Shown: piece after piece, positions 8,764 to 17,441 of the stretch
Layout of the letters: each line of letters starts with the position of its first letter
Numbering within the stretch: position 1 is the first letter of the stretch
DNA from: Methylobacterium mesophilicum
Lineage (GTDB): Bacteria > Pseudomonadota > Alphaproteobacteria > Rhizobiales > Beijerinckiaceae
DNA length: 43,041 bases
Assembly (NCBI RefSeq): GCF_022179445.1
Contig: NZ_BPQU01000014.1
Location: 100,588-143,628 of the forward strand
Direction of reading: 5' to 3'
Notes under the pieces: generated by a model
The model's database searches: none
What the model was told of the DNA's origin: nothing
Seen by the model: the letters and a program-made list of their open reading frames with translations, nothing else
Made by a program: the position numbers and the translations under genes

Positions 8764-9389
8764 GGCGCCGCTGCTTCGATCTCTGCAATCCGCTGGTCTA
8801 CATTCGCTAGTGTGACGTCGGCTGGCGTCTGGACCACGAGCAGGTGAGCCCCCGATTGCCGGGCCGCCCGAATGCCGTGCTCGTTGTCCTCCAGGATAAG
8901 GGTCTCTTCAGGCAATACGCCGAGGCGCTCCATGGCGGTCCGGTAGATCTCGGGATCTGGCTTCGCCTTCGACACGTCTTCGTTCGACAGCATCAGATCC
9001 AGGTGCACGCTGAGGTTAGCGCGGTTCATCATCATTGTGACAGAATCTCGGACCGAATTTGAAGCCACGGCGAGTTTGACGCCGCGCGCTTTGAGGCGAG
9101 CGAGCGCGAACTCGTGGGCAAAGGTCGGCCGGCACCGCGTACTGATAATCTCTAACGTATAAGACTGCTTCAGCTTGTTGAGAAACCCGTGCAGGCCGCC
9201 AGGTAAATTCTCTGTAGCCGTAAGCATTTCAAGCTTCCGCCGTGTCGGTAGACCATCGAATGTCGTTAGATGATCTGCCCGACTGATCTCCATTCCGAAT
9301 AAGCGGAGGGCACGATTTAGTGCTTCGTAATGCCAATCCCGAGCGTCGATCAGGACACCGTCCATATCGAATATAATAGCCTTGATCAT
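8760..9389 (-). CDS. HAD-superfamily phosphatase/phosphomutase (beta-PGM-like)
   Basis: Protein of 209 residues with all four HAD motifs: FDMDGVLID (nucleophile Asp8, acid/base Asp10), a Ser in VASNS, Lys in KAKPDPEIY, and the acidic pair region ILEDNEHGIRAA. A helical cap between motifs I and II places it in the beta-phosphoglucomutase/phosphoglycolate phosphatase branch. It probably removes or moves a phosphate on a sugar or polyol phosphate made for the glycan. The start codon shares one base with the GDPD stop codon (TGATG), and its stop overlaps the next start by 4 nt. The exact substrate cannot be read from sequence. Confidence 0.85.
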   Translation of the reverse strand: MIKAIIFDMDGVLIDARDWHYEALNRALRLFGMEISRADHLTTFDGLPTRRKLEMLTATENLPGGLHGFLNKLKQSYTLEIISTRCRPTFAHEFALARLKARGVKLAVASNSVRDSVTMMMNRANLSVHLDLMLSNEDVSKAKPDPEIYRTAMERLGVLPEETLILEDNEHGIRAARQSGAHLLVVQTPADVTLANVDQRIAEIEAAAP

Positions 9390-9994
9390 CAGCTAAGCAT
9401 CAGTCTGGCGCGTCCGGGATAATCCGTGCATAGAGTGATGGCGCCTGGCATCTCCAGCAACCAATCCCAAACGTTGCGCGGATCGCGCCCGTGCAGCTCA
9501 GGAGATACAACGCAGACGGCCTTGCCAGCCGCGAGATGCCTCTCGATTACGTGCTTCCCGAACCAGTCAGCGCGGAAACCGTCGAGCCAGACCCCGAGTG
9601 CCTCCCTGTACAGGATCGGCTCCGGTTCGACGTCGCTATGGCGCGTGTAGAACGGTAGGCCAGCGCCCGCGTACCTGATCATCTCCGGAATGGACATGTC
9701 GAACGCGAACCAGGAGATGTCCCTACTTTCGAACGCTTTTGCGAGAGAAAGCGCGAGACCGTCGGCCTTGATGTTGACGGCGAGCTGTAGGCCCGTCCCA
9801 GAGAATAGGTCGAGCAGCTCCCCCCAGGGTAGAGCGTCGCCCTCAGGGGGGTCGTGCGATACGACAAGACCGCCGGACCTATCGCGGACGTCGGTCTCGG
9901 TCCCGAAGCCGGCGGCGATCGAGCGCTGAAACGCCAGGGTGGAATTTTTCTCAACCGGCTGATGCCACCAGCCGCGATGGCTGATGATCCTCAT
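9389..9994 (-). CDS. Glycerophosphodiester phosphodiesterase-like protein (GDPD)
   Basis: Compact GDPD TIM-barrel of 201 residues. The catalytic entry ISHRGWW (His6, Arg7), the metal-binding TETDVRD (Glu33, Asp35) and VVSHDP (His47) are present. The usual PENT after HRG is altered to VEKNST, and the usual EIK strand reads VNIKAD, so substrate preference may be shifted from glycerophosphodiesters. At about 200 residues it is shorter than typical GDPDs of 230-300, and no signal peptide is visible, so it should act in the cytoplasm. Lying between two sugar nucleotidyltransferases and a HAD phosphatase, with ATGA and TGATG overlaps, it probably processes a phosphodiester intermediate of the same pathway (inference). 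Confidence 0.82.
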   Translation of the reverse strand: MRIISHRGWWHQPVEKNSTLAFQRSIAAGFGTETDVRDRSGGLVVSHDPPEGDALPWGELLDLFSGTGLQLAVNIKADGLALSLAKAFESRDISWFAFDMSIPEMIRYAGAGLPFYTRHSDVEPEPILYREALGVWLDGFRADWFGKHVIERHLAAGKAVCVVSPELHGRDPRNVWDWLLEMPGAITLCTDYPGRARLMLS

Positions 9995-10740
9995 GCGGCG
10001 GCGGCTTTCCGCGAGATTGGCAAGCTCAGGAACAAGTCTAGATCGCTTGGGGTGCCTAGGCCGTACATCCCGTCGGCCTCCCGTCCGATATTCATGAAGC
10101 CAATCCGAGCGCCAGCTTCTATCAACTCTTCGTAGACAGGAGCGACGTAAAACTCACCATTGACGCGTTTATCGGCAGCGATCATGCGTTTTGCCGCTCT
10201 GACGAAATCCAGGCCCCGCCGAAAATTGTATATTCCGACGGTAGCCTCATCGGAAATTGGCTGCTTCTCGACAACGCGGGTCACCCAACCCGTGCCATCT
10301 AAACCTACGAATGACCATTTCGGATCATGCGCCGTCATAGTCATGATGAGACCGTCGACCTGGGGGGCATCGGTCCTGCTAAGGTAGTCTTCAATCGAGC
10401 AGTCGACGAACTGATCGCTATTAGCGATCATCAGAGGATTATTTGAAATATGCCGCTCTGCGAGGAGGACGGTGCAGGCCGCGCCCTCGGTAATGCCATC
10501 AATCTCGACAAGTTCAGCGTTCGGCGCCCAAGCGGTCAGTTTCTGCTTTAAGCCGTACTCTTCCACGTGTTCGCGTTGACAGATGAAGATGAAGCGATGA
10601 GCCCGCGTCGGACGCAGGTTGTCGATGACCACTTTGATCATAGGGGTTTCATAGATCGGAATTAGCGGCTTGGGCTGAGTATAACCAACGGACGAGAACC
10701 GGCTGCCTCGTCCAGCCATCGGTATAACGATATCGAGCAT
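9991..10740 (-). CDS. Sugar nucleotidyltransferase (canonical)
   Basis: First gene of the five-gene operon, 249 residues. It keeps the pyrophosphorylase signature MAGRGSRFS...QPKPLIPI near the N-terminus, an ANSDQ motif near 113 for the metal-binding Asp, an EKQPIS sensor loop, and VNGEFYVAP followed by a C-terminal MYGLGTPSDLDLF segment. It should transfer a nucleotidyl group from an NTP to a sugar or polyol phosphate, giving an activated donor. Its length is that of single-domain enzymes such as RfbF or RmlA-like proteins without the C-terminal beta-helix. Its stop overlaps the GDPD start by 4 nt. Base specificity is not evident. Confidence 0.85.
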   Translation of the reverse strand: MLDIVIPMAGRGSRFSSVGYTQPKPLIPIYETPMIKVVIDNLRPTRAHRFIFICQREHVEEYGLKQKLTAWAPNAELVEIDGITEGAACTVLLAERHISNNPLMIANSDQFVDCSIEDYLSRTDAPQVDGLIMTMTAHDPKWSFVGLDGTGWVTRVVEKQPISDEATVGIYNFRRGLDFVRAAKRMIAADKRVNGEFYVAPVYEELIEAGARIGFMNIGREADGMYGLGTPSDLDLFLSLPISRKAAAA

Positions 10741-10998
10741 GATGCGGCCGGCGGAGGCATGAGTGTTACGGGACCCATAAGCGATCTGCCGGCGCGGCTC
10801 AAGGTGACTCAGGCGGCTGATCCGGCTCCGTGGTCCCGGAACGGATTACCGCCGAGTTTTTTGAACGAACTTCAAAGGCAGGCATAGGGATGAACCGATC
10901 GGCTAGCACGTCCATCCAAGGGGCGGCTAGTGGTCAACACCTGACGGTTGAGTCCGCCCCGGGTTTCGGTTTGGGCTGTGTCCTGCGAGTCTAGCGGG

Positions 10999-12081
10999 AT
11001 GCGCAGCGGCATCTCCTTCACGCTTCCCGTCTCGGATGGCCTTCGGCTCGAAGCCCTCGTGGCGGACCGAGATACGTCGCAGAAGCACGTCTGGCGCGCC
11101 CGCGTCGCGCTGCTGAGTGCCAATGGGCTCGGGACGCACGCGATTCATGCGTGAGGCTGGCGTGTCCAAGACGGTGGTCTGGCGCTGGCAGGACCGCTTC
11201 GCGCGGGAAGGCGTCGACGGCCTCCTTCCGGAAAAGACACGGCCGGCGCGCATCCTGCCGCTGAGGCCGGAGGTGGCGGCGCGCGTGGTGGCTCTGACGC
11301 AAGGAGAACCACCCGGCGAGACCACGCATTGGACGGCCGCCGCCATGAGCAAGGCCGTATCCATCAGCGTCTCGTCGGTGCAGCGGATCTGGCGGGGGCA
11401 CGGCCTACAGCCGCATCGGGTCCAGCAGTTCAAGCTCTCCACCGACCCGACCTTCGCCGCCAAATTGCGCGACGTCGCCGGGCTCTACGTCGATCCGCCC
11501 GCTCATGCCGTCATCCTCTCGGTCGACGAGAAGTCGAAGATCCAGGCGCTCGCCCGAACGCAGGACCCGTTGCCGATGAAGCCGGGTCCGCCCACGACGC
11601 GCACCCACGACTACAAGCGCGACGACACCACGACCATTGTTTGCCGCTCTGGACGTTCTGGAGGGCAAGGTGATCGGCCGGTGCATGCAGCGCCACCGGC
11701 AGCAGGAGTTCATCCGCTTGTCGAGACGCGGTCGAGGCGGCGGTCCCCGCTGGAAAGGTCGTCCACGCGATCTTGGACAACTATGCCGTCCACAAGCACC
11801 CGAAGGTCCGCGCCTGGCTCGACCGCCACCCGCGCCGGACCTTCTACTTCGCCCCCACCTCCGCCTCCTGGCTCAATGCCGTCGAGGGCTTCTTTGCCAA
11901 AATTGCAAACTGACGGCTGCGACAGGGTGTGTTTGGCTCTCTCGTCGAGGTTCAGGCCGCCATCAAACGCTTCATCGCCGAGAGCAACGGCAACCCAAAA
12001 CTCTTCGTCTGGACCGCAGACCCGGATTGCATCATCCAAGCCGCCAAACGCGTGCATCAAGCGTTAGACTCGAAGCACTAA
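10999..12081 (+). pseudogene. Decayed IS630-family transposase
   Basis: The pieces of one IS630-type transposase lie in successive frames. The N-terminal helix-turn-helix (ending LLSANGLGTHAI) is in frame from ATG 10999. MREAGVSKTVVWRW onwards continues after an extra base near 11147. LFAALDVLEGKVIG continues after an extra base near 11636, and the third piece begins near 11720. An in-frame TGA at about 11911 precedes the final RLRQGVFGSLVEVQAA segment, which ends at 12081. The catalytic triad is still visible in pieces: DEKS, LDNYAVHK and SWLNAVEGFF. Three +1 shifts plus a nonsense codon mean no active enzyme. I could not fix convincing terminal inverted repeats or the TA target duplication. 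Confidence 0.85.
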
Positions 12082-12288
12082 ACACCGAGGAGGCGCTACC
12101 CAAATCGCCAGGGCATGGACGGTGCGGTTCGTCCAGCGCCGCCTCATTTGACGATCGCCAAGCGCGCAAGCTTCGTCCCGAGTCGGGGCGAACTCTAACT
12201 AGGCCGGCGGACCCATCGCGCATCATCCTGGATCGCAGCGATTGCGTGTTGTAAACCCCAACGCTGCTGAAGCCAGTGACGAGATGAA

Positions 12289-14271
12289 ATGACTGACAGG
12301 GTTCCTTCGAGCGCTAGCCCCCACCAAAGCTATGTAACGCAATGGATTGCGAAAGCTTTGTACGATTATGCCGGTTTGACGAAAAAGGTTTTTGGCCATC
12401 GAATTGTTCGGGCTTGTATGAGTTACATGCCCAGCCGGCCCACCGAAAAGATTACGCGCGCTCTATGCCGGACCTTTGCCCTAAGAGCGGGAATACAACC
12501 GACGAGGATTGAGCTTGAGAGGCTCGCCTTCCTATATGGCGTATTCCCGCAAGACCAAAATATTTTCACACTGACCTTTCGTGTGAACCTCTACCCTAAT
12601 ACAAATGATCATGCGATCAATCACTTGCTTGACCGCATGACGCTCGAAATGGATCTGCGCGACGACTTAAGCCTCATGCGACTGTTCTACGAGCATAAAA
12701 CATCTTCGGCCGGGTTTGATCTTCAACGTTTTCAGCGCGTGGATTTCGATCGAATAAATCATGACGGTGTTCTGGTGGACATCTGGCGCATACTCTTCAT
12801 AAAATTGGTGATGGAGAAGCTGAACGTCTGCAAGCCGTTCGACAAAGACGGCGTAAGAAATTATATAGAAATCGAGCCCGATCCGAACATCATTTATACT
12901 GTTTTATATATAGTGTTTGATAGGTTTAATCGCCTCAACGATCTCTCGTCCTTGGCAGCTGTGGTTGAGAAAGCGAGATTCAAGACTTCAGTCGAGGGCT
13001 TTGCGATCGCCTATTTTTTCTTGGTATCATTCGGATTTAACGCCCAAGCAGAGATGTTGGAAAAAAATCATTCAGATCTACCGAAAGCGTATCTCCACCC
13101 CTTATACATCAAGGGTAAACTCTCGCCCCAACCTTTGTCTGCCGCCTCGCCTCCCCCCCACCGCATTGCTCCAATCAATCGTGAATACTCAGCCCTAATT
13201 TGGGCCTGGCGGGATGCCGAGCTGGAAAAGATAGAAATCGGAACTCGATTGGCTCTCCAAGATCGAGAGTTCTCCCCTTCAACAAGAGACCTTCCATCGA
13301 AGCCGTATCTGCTGGTTGCATTGTTCGGACAAATGCGATTTCCCGAGGCTACTCTGCCGGGTCTTCGCGACTGGATCCTGAATGATTTCTCCACCCATGC
13401 CCCTGAGGTCGACATCACATTCGCAGTTTCCACGTGGCATGAGACTGGAGGTAAGGTATTTCTGCCAGACGATCATATCGATACTATCGGTGGGTTCCTT
13501 TCAGCAGAAATCATTGAACTGCTGAAAAGCCTTGGCTGCTGCACGATCTCTGACGTCAAGGTGCATTGTCCTCGCGTCGCGAGCAAGATCCTCGATCAGA
13601 AGCAGACGAAGGATCTCATTGATGAAAGGGAGATTGCACTCCATTTTCCAGGAGAAACTTATTTCGACGTTCGCTCTGAGGCGTCCTACATGCGGGCGCT
13701 GGGTCAAGTGATATCGGACGCGTCCGATGGCAATAAAATGTTAATGAATCAGGGTAGAATGATAGCCAGAATCGGTTCAGTGGGTCAGATTTTGGCGAAG
13801 CTTGATCGTTCACGATCGACCCCAACACACGTCTTATTCATCAGGCCGGACTTATGTAACGTTTCCGGGTCGCTTGCCTCCATCTTCCAGCAGATGAGGG
13901 GTCGGGTGAACTGGTCTGTTGTAGATCAGGATGCTTATGCACAAGTTGTAGAGGGCGTCGGCGACCGTTTTATTCTGGCGGACAGATCCGCAGCGAATCG
14001 GATTTCTGAAATTGAGGCTTACACGCGACAGATCTTTTACGATGAGAACCCTGAAAACAAGCTTCGCAGAAAACGCCTCGAGCCTCATCAGATGCTACGG
14101 TCGCTACTCTTCGAGGCTAGCGTCGATGTATTTACGGTTTCGCGCCACATCGTCGGGTGGAATTTGTTCCGCGGCGCGGTCAACCAAGAAACGATTTTGG
14201 CTGAACTGAGAACCGACATTTCTCTTATGGCTGACAGCAGCCGTAAAGAAGCGTTCTTGGCGCGCCTATGA
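12289..14271 (+). CDS. Large protein of the glycan island, unrecognised
   Basis: Intact 660-residue frame with an ATG preceded by a purine-rich GAGATGAA. I do not recognise the family. No signal peptide or clear membrane segment is visible, so it should be cytoplasmic. The N-terminal half is helical and rich in Leu/Arg/Phe. The C-terminal half has alternating strands and helices (THVLFIRPDLCNVSGSL, then FILADRSAANRISEIEAY), which could be a nucleotide-binding glycosyltransferase-like half, but no DxD or GT-B motif is convincing. Base composition is visibly richer in A+T than the stress and ribosomal regions, and decayed transposase DNA lies just upstream, both signs of recent transfer. Its neighbours are a glycosyltransferase and an acetyltransferase. 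Confidence 0.7.
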   Translation: MTDRVPSSASPHQSYVTQWIAKALYDYAGLTKKVFGHRIVRACMSYMPSRPTEKITRALCRTFALRAGIQPTRIELERLAFLYGVFPQDQNIFTLTFRVNLYPNTNDHAINHLLDRMTLEMDLRDDLSLMRLFYEHKTSSAGFDLQRFQRVDFDRINHDGVLVDIWRILFIKLVMEKLNVCKPFDKDGVRNYIEIEPDPNIIYTVLYIVFDRFNRLNDLSSLAAVVEKARFKTSVEGFAIAYFFLVSFGFNAQAEMLEKNHSDLPKAYLHPLYIKGKLSPQPLSAASPPPHRIAPINREYSALIWAWRDAELEKIEIGTRLALQDREFSPSTRDLPSKPYLLVALFGQMRFPEATLPGLRDWILNDFSTHAPEVDITFAVSTWHETGGKVFLPDDHIDTIGGFLSAEIIELLKSLGCCTISDVKVHCPRVASKILDQKQTKDLIDEREIALHFPGETYFDVRSEASYMRALGQVISDASDGNKMLMNQGRMIARIGSVGQILAKLDRSRSTPTHVLFIRPDLCNVSGSLASIFQQMRGRVNWSVVDQDAYAQVVEGVGDRFILADRSAANRISEIEAYTRQIFYDENPENKLRRKRLEPHQMLRSLLFEASVDVFTVSRHIVGWNLFRGAVNQETILAELRTDISLMADSSRKEAFLARL

Positions 14272-14321
14272 TCCAGCTGTCCGCCACACCCGTCCGAAGG
14301 TTGTCGATTGTTGATCGTAAA

Positions 14322-15731
14322 TTACATCCGATCGTCAAACGCGAGGTTCTCGATTGGATAGTCAATCATTAGTCTGCGACGCTCCGGTGAATTATCCCAC
14401 TCTCCGACCTTGGTATATTCGCCGGCAATGTCGATAACTTCGACGATCTTTCCGATCGTCGGAATGCCCTGAAAATGCTGAGGCCACCCAGATGCGAAGA
14501 AGAATACCTCTTCCACGTGTTCGGAGAGGTGGCACACCCCCGGGCCGAATGTGCCGAGCCCAAACACCAAATAGCGTCCATTCGCCAACGCCGCGACGTC
14601 ATCGGCCAGCGTCCCGCTCTGTGTTGTCAGTGGAATATTGATCTCGGAAATATACGACTCCAGCGCTGTGATGACCGGATTAAGACGGTTTTCGAAAACC
14701 ATCTTAATTGAGGATATCCGTCCGTCTGCCAGGAGGCGCTGGATTACAATTTTGTAGAAGGCCAGGGGTGGCTGGGGGTAATGAGGCGCGACCCACGTGC
14801 TGAAAATATCCCCGGAGCGGATATGGATTAATAGTTGGTCGATTGGTTTCTCAATAAATCTAACTGGCAAGCGATTAAACAATGGGCGAATATAATTCGT
14901 TATAATGTGGCGAGATTGTTTTTGCTCAAGATCAAGCGATAATTTTTGAACTTTAACGTCGAAAAACATACCAGATAAAAAATAGCCATCATCTGGAAGT
15001 GCATCTGTCGGTGGTATGAAGGTGATGCCTCCGATTTCGCGTTGTTGCGTCAAATTAAGGACTTCGCTCCTGTCCATGATCGAAAGTTTAATGTATTTGA
15101 GATTAAGTGCGCGGCAGATGCCGACGGCTAATAAACATTGAATTATAAAATTCCCGAAAGCGCCGTTTTCGTACAGATCGATACCGACGAGTGACAAGCC
15201 TTTTTGATTTGGGCCGCTGATTAGCCTGTAGCCCCTATAAACATCGAGACCTGGGCGTTCAGATACAATGTCAAAATCGGCGTCGAGCAGCTTGCGTAGG
15301 GCGATAAGATCAAAACTGGCGCGCTCACACCAGACGTGAACAATACTTCTGGCGGTCCGCTCTAACTTAGCGATCGCCAGCCGGATATAGCGTGTCCAAC
15401 TTGTCTCGCCTGGAACAAGGCGGAGCGACAGCGCACCAACCTGATCCTCGGACTGCGGAACAACATCTGGCTGCGACCACGTCTCACCGTCGTCCGAGAA
15501 TGCGACATCACCGTTGAGTGCCGGCTGTGTAGCGATCCAGTTCGGCAGATTTATTTGAATAGAATGGATCGGAAAACGAAGGCCGAGGTCGATCTGCAGC
15601 CAGCAAGTGGTGGCGCATATTTCTGACTGCAAGGTGCCATCTTGGTTGACGGCCAGCCACGAGCCCCCCTGCATAAGGTCGATCAAATCTTGACGGTAAA
15701 TGGGTCCCACGGACATCAACGTTCGTTCCAT
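14322..15731 (-). CDS. GT11-like (fucosyltransferase-type) glycosyltransferase with N-terminal discoidin-like domain
   Basis: Protein of 469 residues. Residues about 20-140 (GGSWLAVNQDGTL..., CWLQIDLGLRFPIHSIQI, TRYIRLAI) fit a discoidin/F5-8C-like beta-sandwich. The rest resembles the GT11/O-fucosyltransferase superfamily: ENGAFGNFIIQCLLAVGI corresponds to the GNxxFQ region, and LLIHIRSGDIF (HIRSGD 303-308) to the HxRRGD donor-binding motif. It probably transfers a deoxyhexose or similar sugar to a surface glycan. The gene is AT-rich like the convergent 660-residue gene, 50 bp away. ATG 15729-15731 is used, and a second ATG lies five codons in. Donor identity is unknown. Confidence 0.72.
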   Translation of the reverse strand: MERTLMSVGPIYRQDLIDLMQGGSWLAVNQDGTLQSEICATTCWLQIDLGLRFPIHSIQINLPNWIATQPALNGDVAFSDDGETWSQPDVVPQSEDQVGALSLRLVPGETSWTRYIRLAIAKLERTARSIVHVWCERASFDLIALRKLLDADFDIVSERPGLDVYRGYRLISGPNQKGLSLVGIDLYENGAFGNFIIQCLLAVGICRALNLKYIKLSIMDRSEVLNLTQQREIGGITFIPPTDALPDDGYFLSGMFFDVKVQKLSLDLEQKQSRHIITNYIRPLFNRLPVRFIEKPIDQLLIHIRSGDIFSTWVAPHYPQPPLAFYKIVIQRLLADGRISSIKMVFENRLNPVITALESYISEINIPLTTQSGTLADDVAALANGRYLVFGLGTFGPGVCHLSEHVEEVFFFASGWPQHFQGIPTIGKIVEVIDIAGEYTKVGEWDNSPERRRLMIDYPIENLAFDDRM

Positions 15732-16073
15732 GCCTTTAGATCTAGGCCTGATAAGGCACTCAGAGACCTAGGTTCTGAGGGAGGGCAAGTGTGGATCTCT
15801 TAGCGACAAACGCGAGCGCTGTCGTGGGTTGGTCTGCATCCGCGTAAACGTCCCATCCGAGCCTTCGGCTCGCCGAGGGGGGAGCTTTACGATAGCTTGC
15901 TATACGGGTCGAGGGGTGATGGCTCGGAGATCCGGGGGGCGGTGTCGGATGGACAAGGCTCTCGAATGGATGCGATATTGGGGCGGCCGTCGATAGAGGC
16001 GAGCACACGGTTCCTCGGGACAGCGTCGTCAATGTGGCTAAACCCTGGTTCTGTAAGATGAGATCGAACGAGC
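15732..16073. other. Divergent intergenic region, 342 bases
   Basis: Separates the minus-strand glycosyltransferase from the plus-strand acetyltransferase, so it must hold both promoters, though I cannot fix them. It contains small hairpins, for example CGAGCC-TTC-GGCTCG at 15858-15872 and ATAGC-TT-GCTAT near 15890. I see no convincing gene. Confidence 0.4.
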
Positions 16074-16673
16074 ATGCCAATCAAGATCGTTGACCTTGGC
16101 CGCAATAATCAGATCGATACGTCGGACGATTTTCTCGAGAGCCAAAATGGAACGATTTTTTTCGAGCGTGATAATTGTCATGTGATTATTGGCAAGAACT
16201 CCAGTAGTGATGATATTCACCTGCATTGTGGATCGGATGCAGTAGTTCATATCGGTGATTATGTGCGCTTAGCAAAGGCTAGAATGCATATTGTCGCTCC
16301 AACAAAACTAATCGTAGCGGAGTTTACATCGTTTGTTGGTAACGCTCAGATATCTACGCACGAGGCTGCGGAAATTACTTTCGGCCATAACTGTCTTATC
16401 GCGGACGAGGTCACTGTTTCTGTTAGCGATATGCATTCGGTAATAGATCTGGAGACCGGCGCCCGAATCAATCATGCGCGTCCGATTATGCTTGGCCATC
16501 GCGTGTGGATCGGCGCGCGATCGACCGTTCTAAAGGGCACGACGATCGGTGATGGATCTTTTATCGGTGCGCATTCGCTGGTTCGCGGGACGTTTCCAGC
16601 CAATGTCATGGCCGCAGGCGTGCCAGCCAGAATAATTCGATCGAATGTTACGTGGCGCACTGAATTGCTGTAA
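16074..16673 (+). CDS. Left-handed beta-helix (hexapeptide) acyltransferase
   Basis: Protein of 199 residues with hexapeptide-type repeats, clearest in the C-terminal half: IMLGHRVWIGARSTVLKGT, IGDGSFIGAHSLVRG, then the typical closing MAAGVPARII. SVSDMHSV carries the His expected as the catalytic base. These proteins are trimeric O- or N-acetyltransferases using acetyl-CoA in the cytoplasm. A capsular or lipopolysaccharide sugar is the likely acceptor, given the two glycosyltransferases nearby. An unusually long, less regular N-terminal coil (residues 1-90) may bind the acceptor. The gene faces away from the GT11-like gene. Confidence 0.85.
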   Translation: MPIKIVDLGRNNQIDTSDDFLESQNGTIFFERDNCHVIIGKNSSSDDIHLHCGSDAVVHIGDYVRLAKARMHIVAPTKLIVAEFTSFVGNAQISTHEAAEITFGHNCLIADEVTVSVSDMHSVIDLETGARINHARPIMLGHRVWIGARSTVLKGTTIGDGSFIGAHSLVRGTFPANVMAAGVPARIIRSNVTWRTELL

Positions 16674-16776
16674 CATTTCGCTTTTGTCGGCAAAAATGCG
16701 GGGCAGTCGAGCGCTATATCAATGTTTGGGATGTGGACTGTCCGAAACTTCTCATACGGATTGACGAGGATATCCA

Positions 16777-17022
16777 ATGAGTTCGTGGTTAACTAACCTC
16801 GGTGAGCAGATGACGCTTGTTCGCTTTTATAGGGGAACAGAGCCTGGATCCGCTCCCGATCCCGGAAACCTCCGTCCGCGCGGAATTGCAATTAACGTTG
16901 CCGATCGGACATTTTATTATCTCGATAATCAGGGCACGCTCGCTCAATGGAACGCTTCAGCGATGCCTGATGATCTGTGGGATCGGTTCGCAAATGGGTT
17001 CGAGGTAAAATCTAATATCTAG
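16777..17022 (+). CDS. Small hypothetical protein, 81 residues
   Basis: Starts at ATG 16777, 103 bp after the acetyltransferase. The core RPRGIAINVADRTFYYLDNQGTLAQW resembles the short beta-hairpin repeats at the N-terminus of phage tail-fibre and surface-display proteins (GxIAINxxDxxxYxxDxxGT). That is a similarity of pattern only. There is no signal peptide or membrane segment. It could be a remnant of a longer surface or fibre protein, or a free-standing accessory of the glycan cluster. Function unknown. Confidence 0.5.
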   Translation: MSSWLTNLGEQMTLVRFYRGTEPGSAPDPGNLRPRGIAINVADRTFYYLDNQGTLAQWNASAMPDDLWDRFANGFEVKSNI

Positions 17023-17056
17023 CGTCGTTCAATGGTAAGCAGCGACTGCGAGTGAA

Positions 17057-17086
17057 AGCTCGGCGTTCGATCGATCGGGCCGAGCT
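17057..17086 (+). terminator. Hairpin downstream of the 81-residue gene
   Basis: AGCTCGGC pairs perfectly with GCCGAGCT around a 14-nt loop that itself holds the palindrome CGATCGATCG. It begins 35 nt after the stop codon and lies between convergent genes. No T-tract follows. Confidence 0.4.
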
Positions 17087-17130
17087 CCCAATATTGTAGG
17101 TTGCTGTACCGCTTGTCGCGTAAGGAGTTG

Positions 17131-17358
17131 TCAGCCAAGGTTCGGTCTGAGTATTGCAGACTGCATCACAACTAGCGCCCGACTTGTTCTTGTACCGGGT
17201 GCTTCCGGGTGGCTGCAGCCGGCGTCGCAGAACGCGCGCAGGGTACGCCGGTCCAAGCCGACATCGCGCAGCGCATCGTCGTCGAGCGCCGAGAGGACGC
17301 GGTAGGTCCGCGCAGCCGCGCGCCGGACCCGAATGGATCTCAAGATCGAGACGAGCAT
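17131..17358 (-). CDS. DUF1127 small protein
   Basis: Peptide of 75 residues with the DUF1127 core RVLSALDDDALRDVGLDRRTL at about residues 20-40, preceded by a basic helix. Small DUF1127 proteins in alphaproteobacteria are arginine-rich regulators, linked in some species to RNA turnover and phosphate or carbon responses. A good Shine-Dalgarno (GAGGGAGA) precedes ATG 17356-17358. The C-terminal 30 residues are not conserved-looking. It stands alone, downstream of the LuxR gene promoter-distal end and on the same strand. Confidence 0.75.
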   Translation of the reverse strand: MLVSILRSIRVRRAAARTYRVLSALDDDALRDVGLDRRTLRAFCDAGCSHPEAPGTRTSRALVVMQSAILRPNLG

Positions 17359-17441
17359 ATCGCGCTCTCCCTCGCTGTGAATATTGATGTGGTGTCGATA
17401 TTTGACGAATGGGAGCGTCGTTTTATTCTACGGTTCGCGCA

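Noticed and set aside
10861..12150. Terminal inverted repeats of the IS630 remnant
   Set aside because: A partial match (about 9 of 11 bases) between a sequence near 10970 and one near 12100 is too weak to mark ends.
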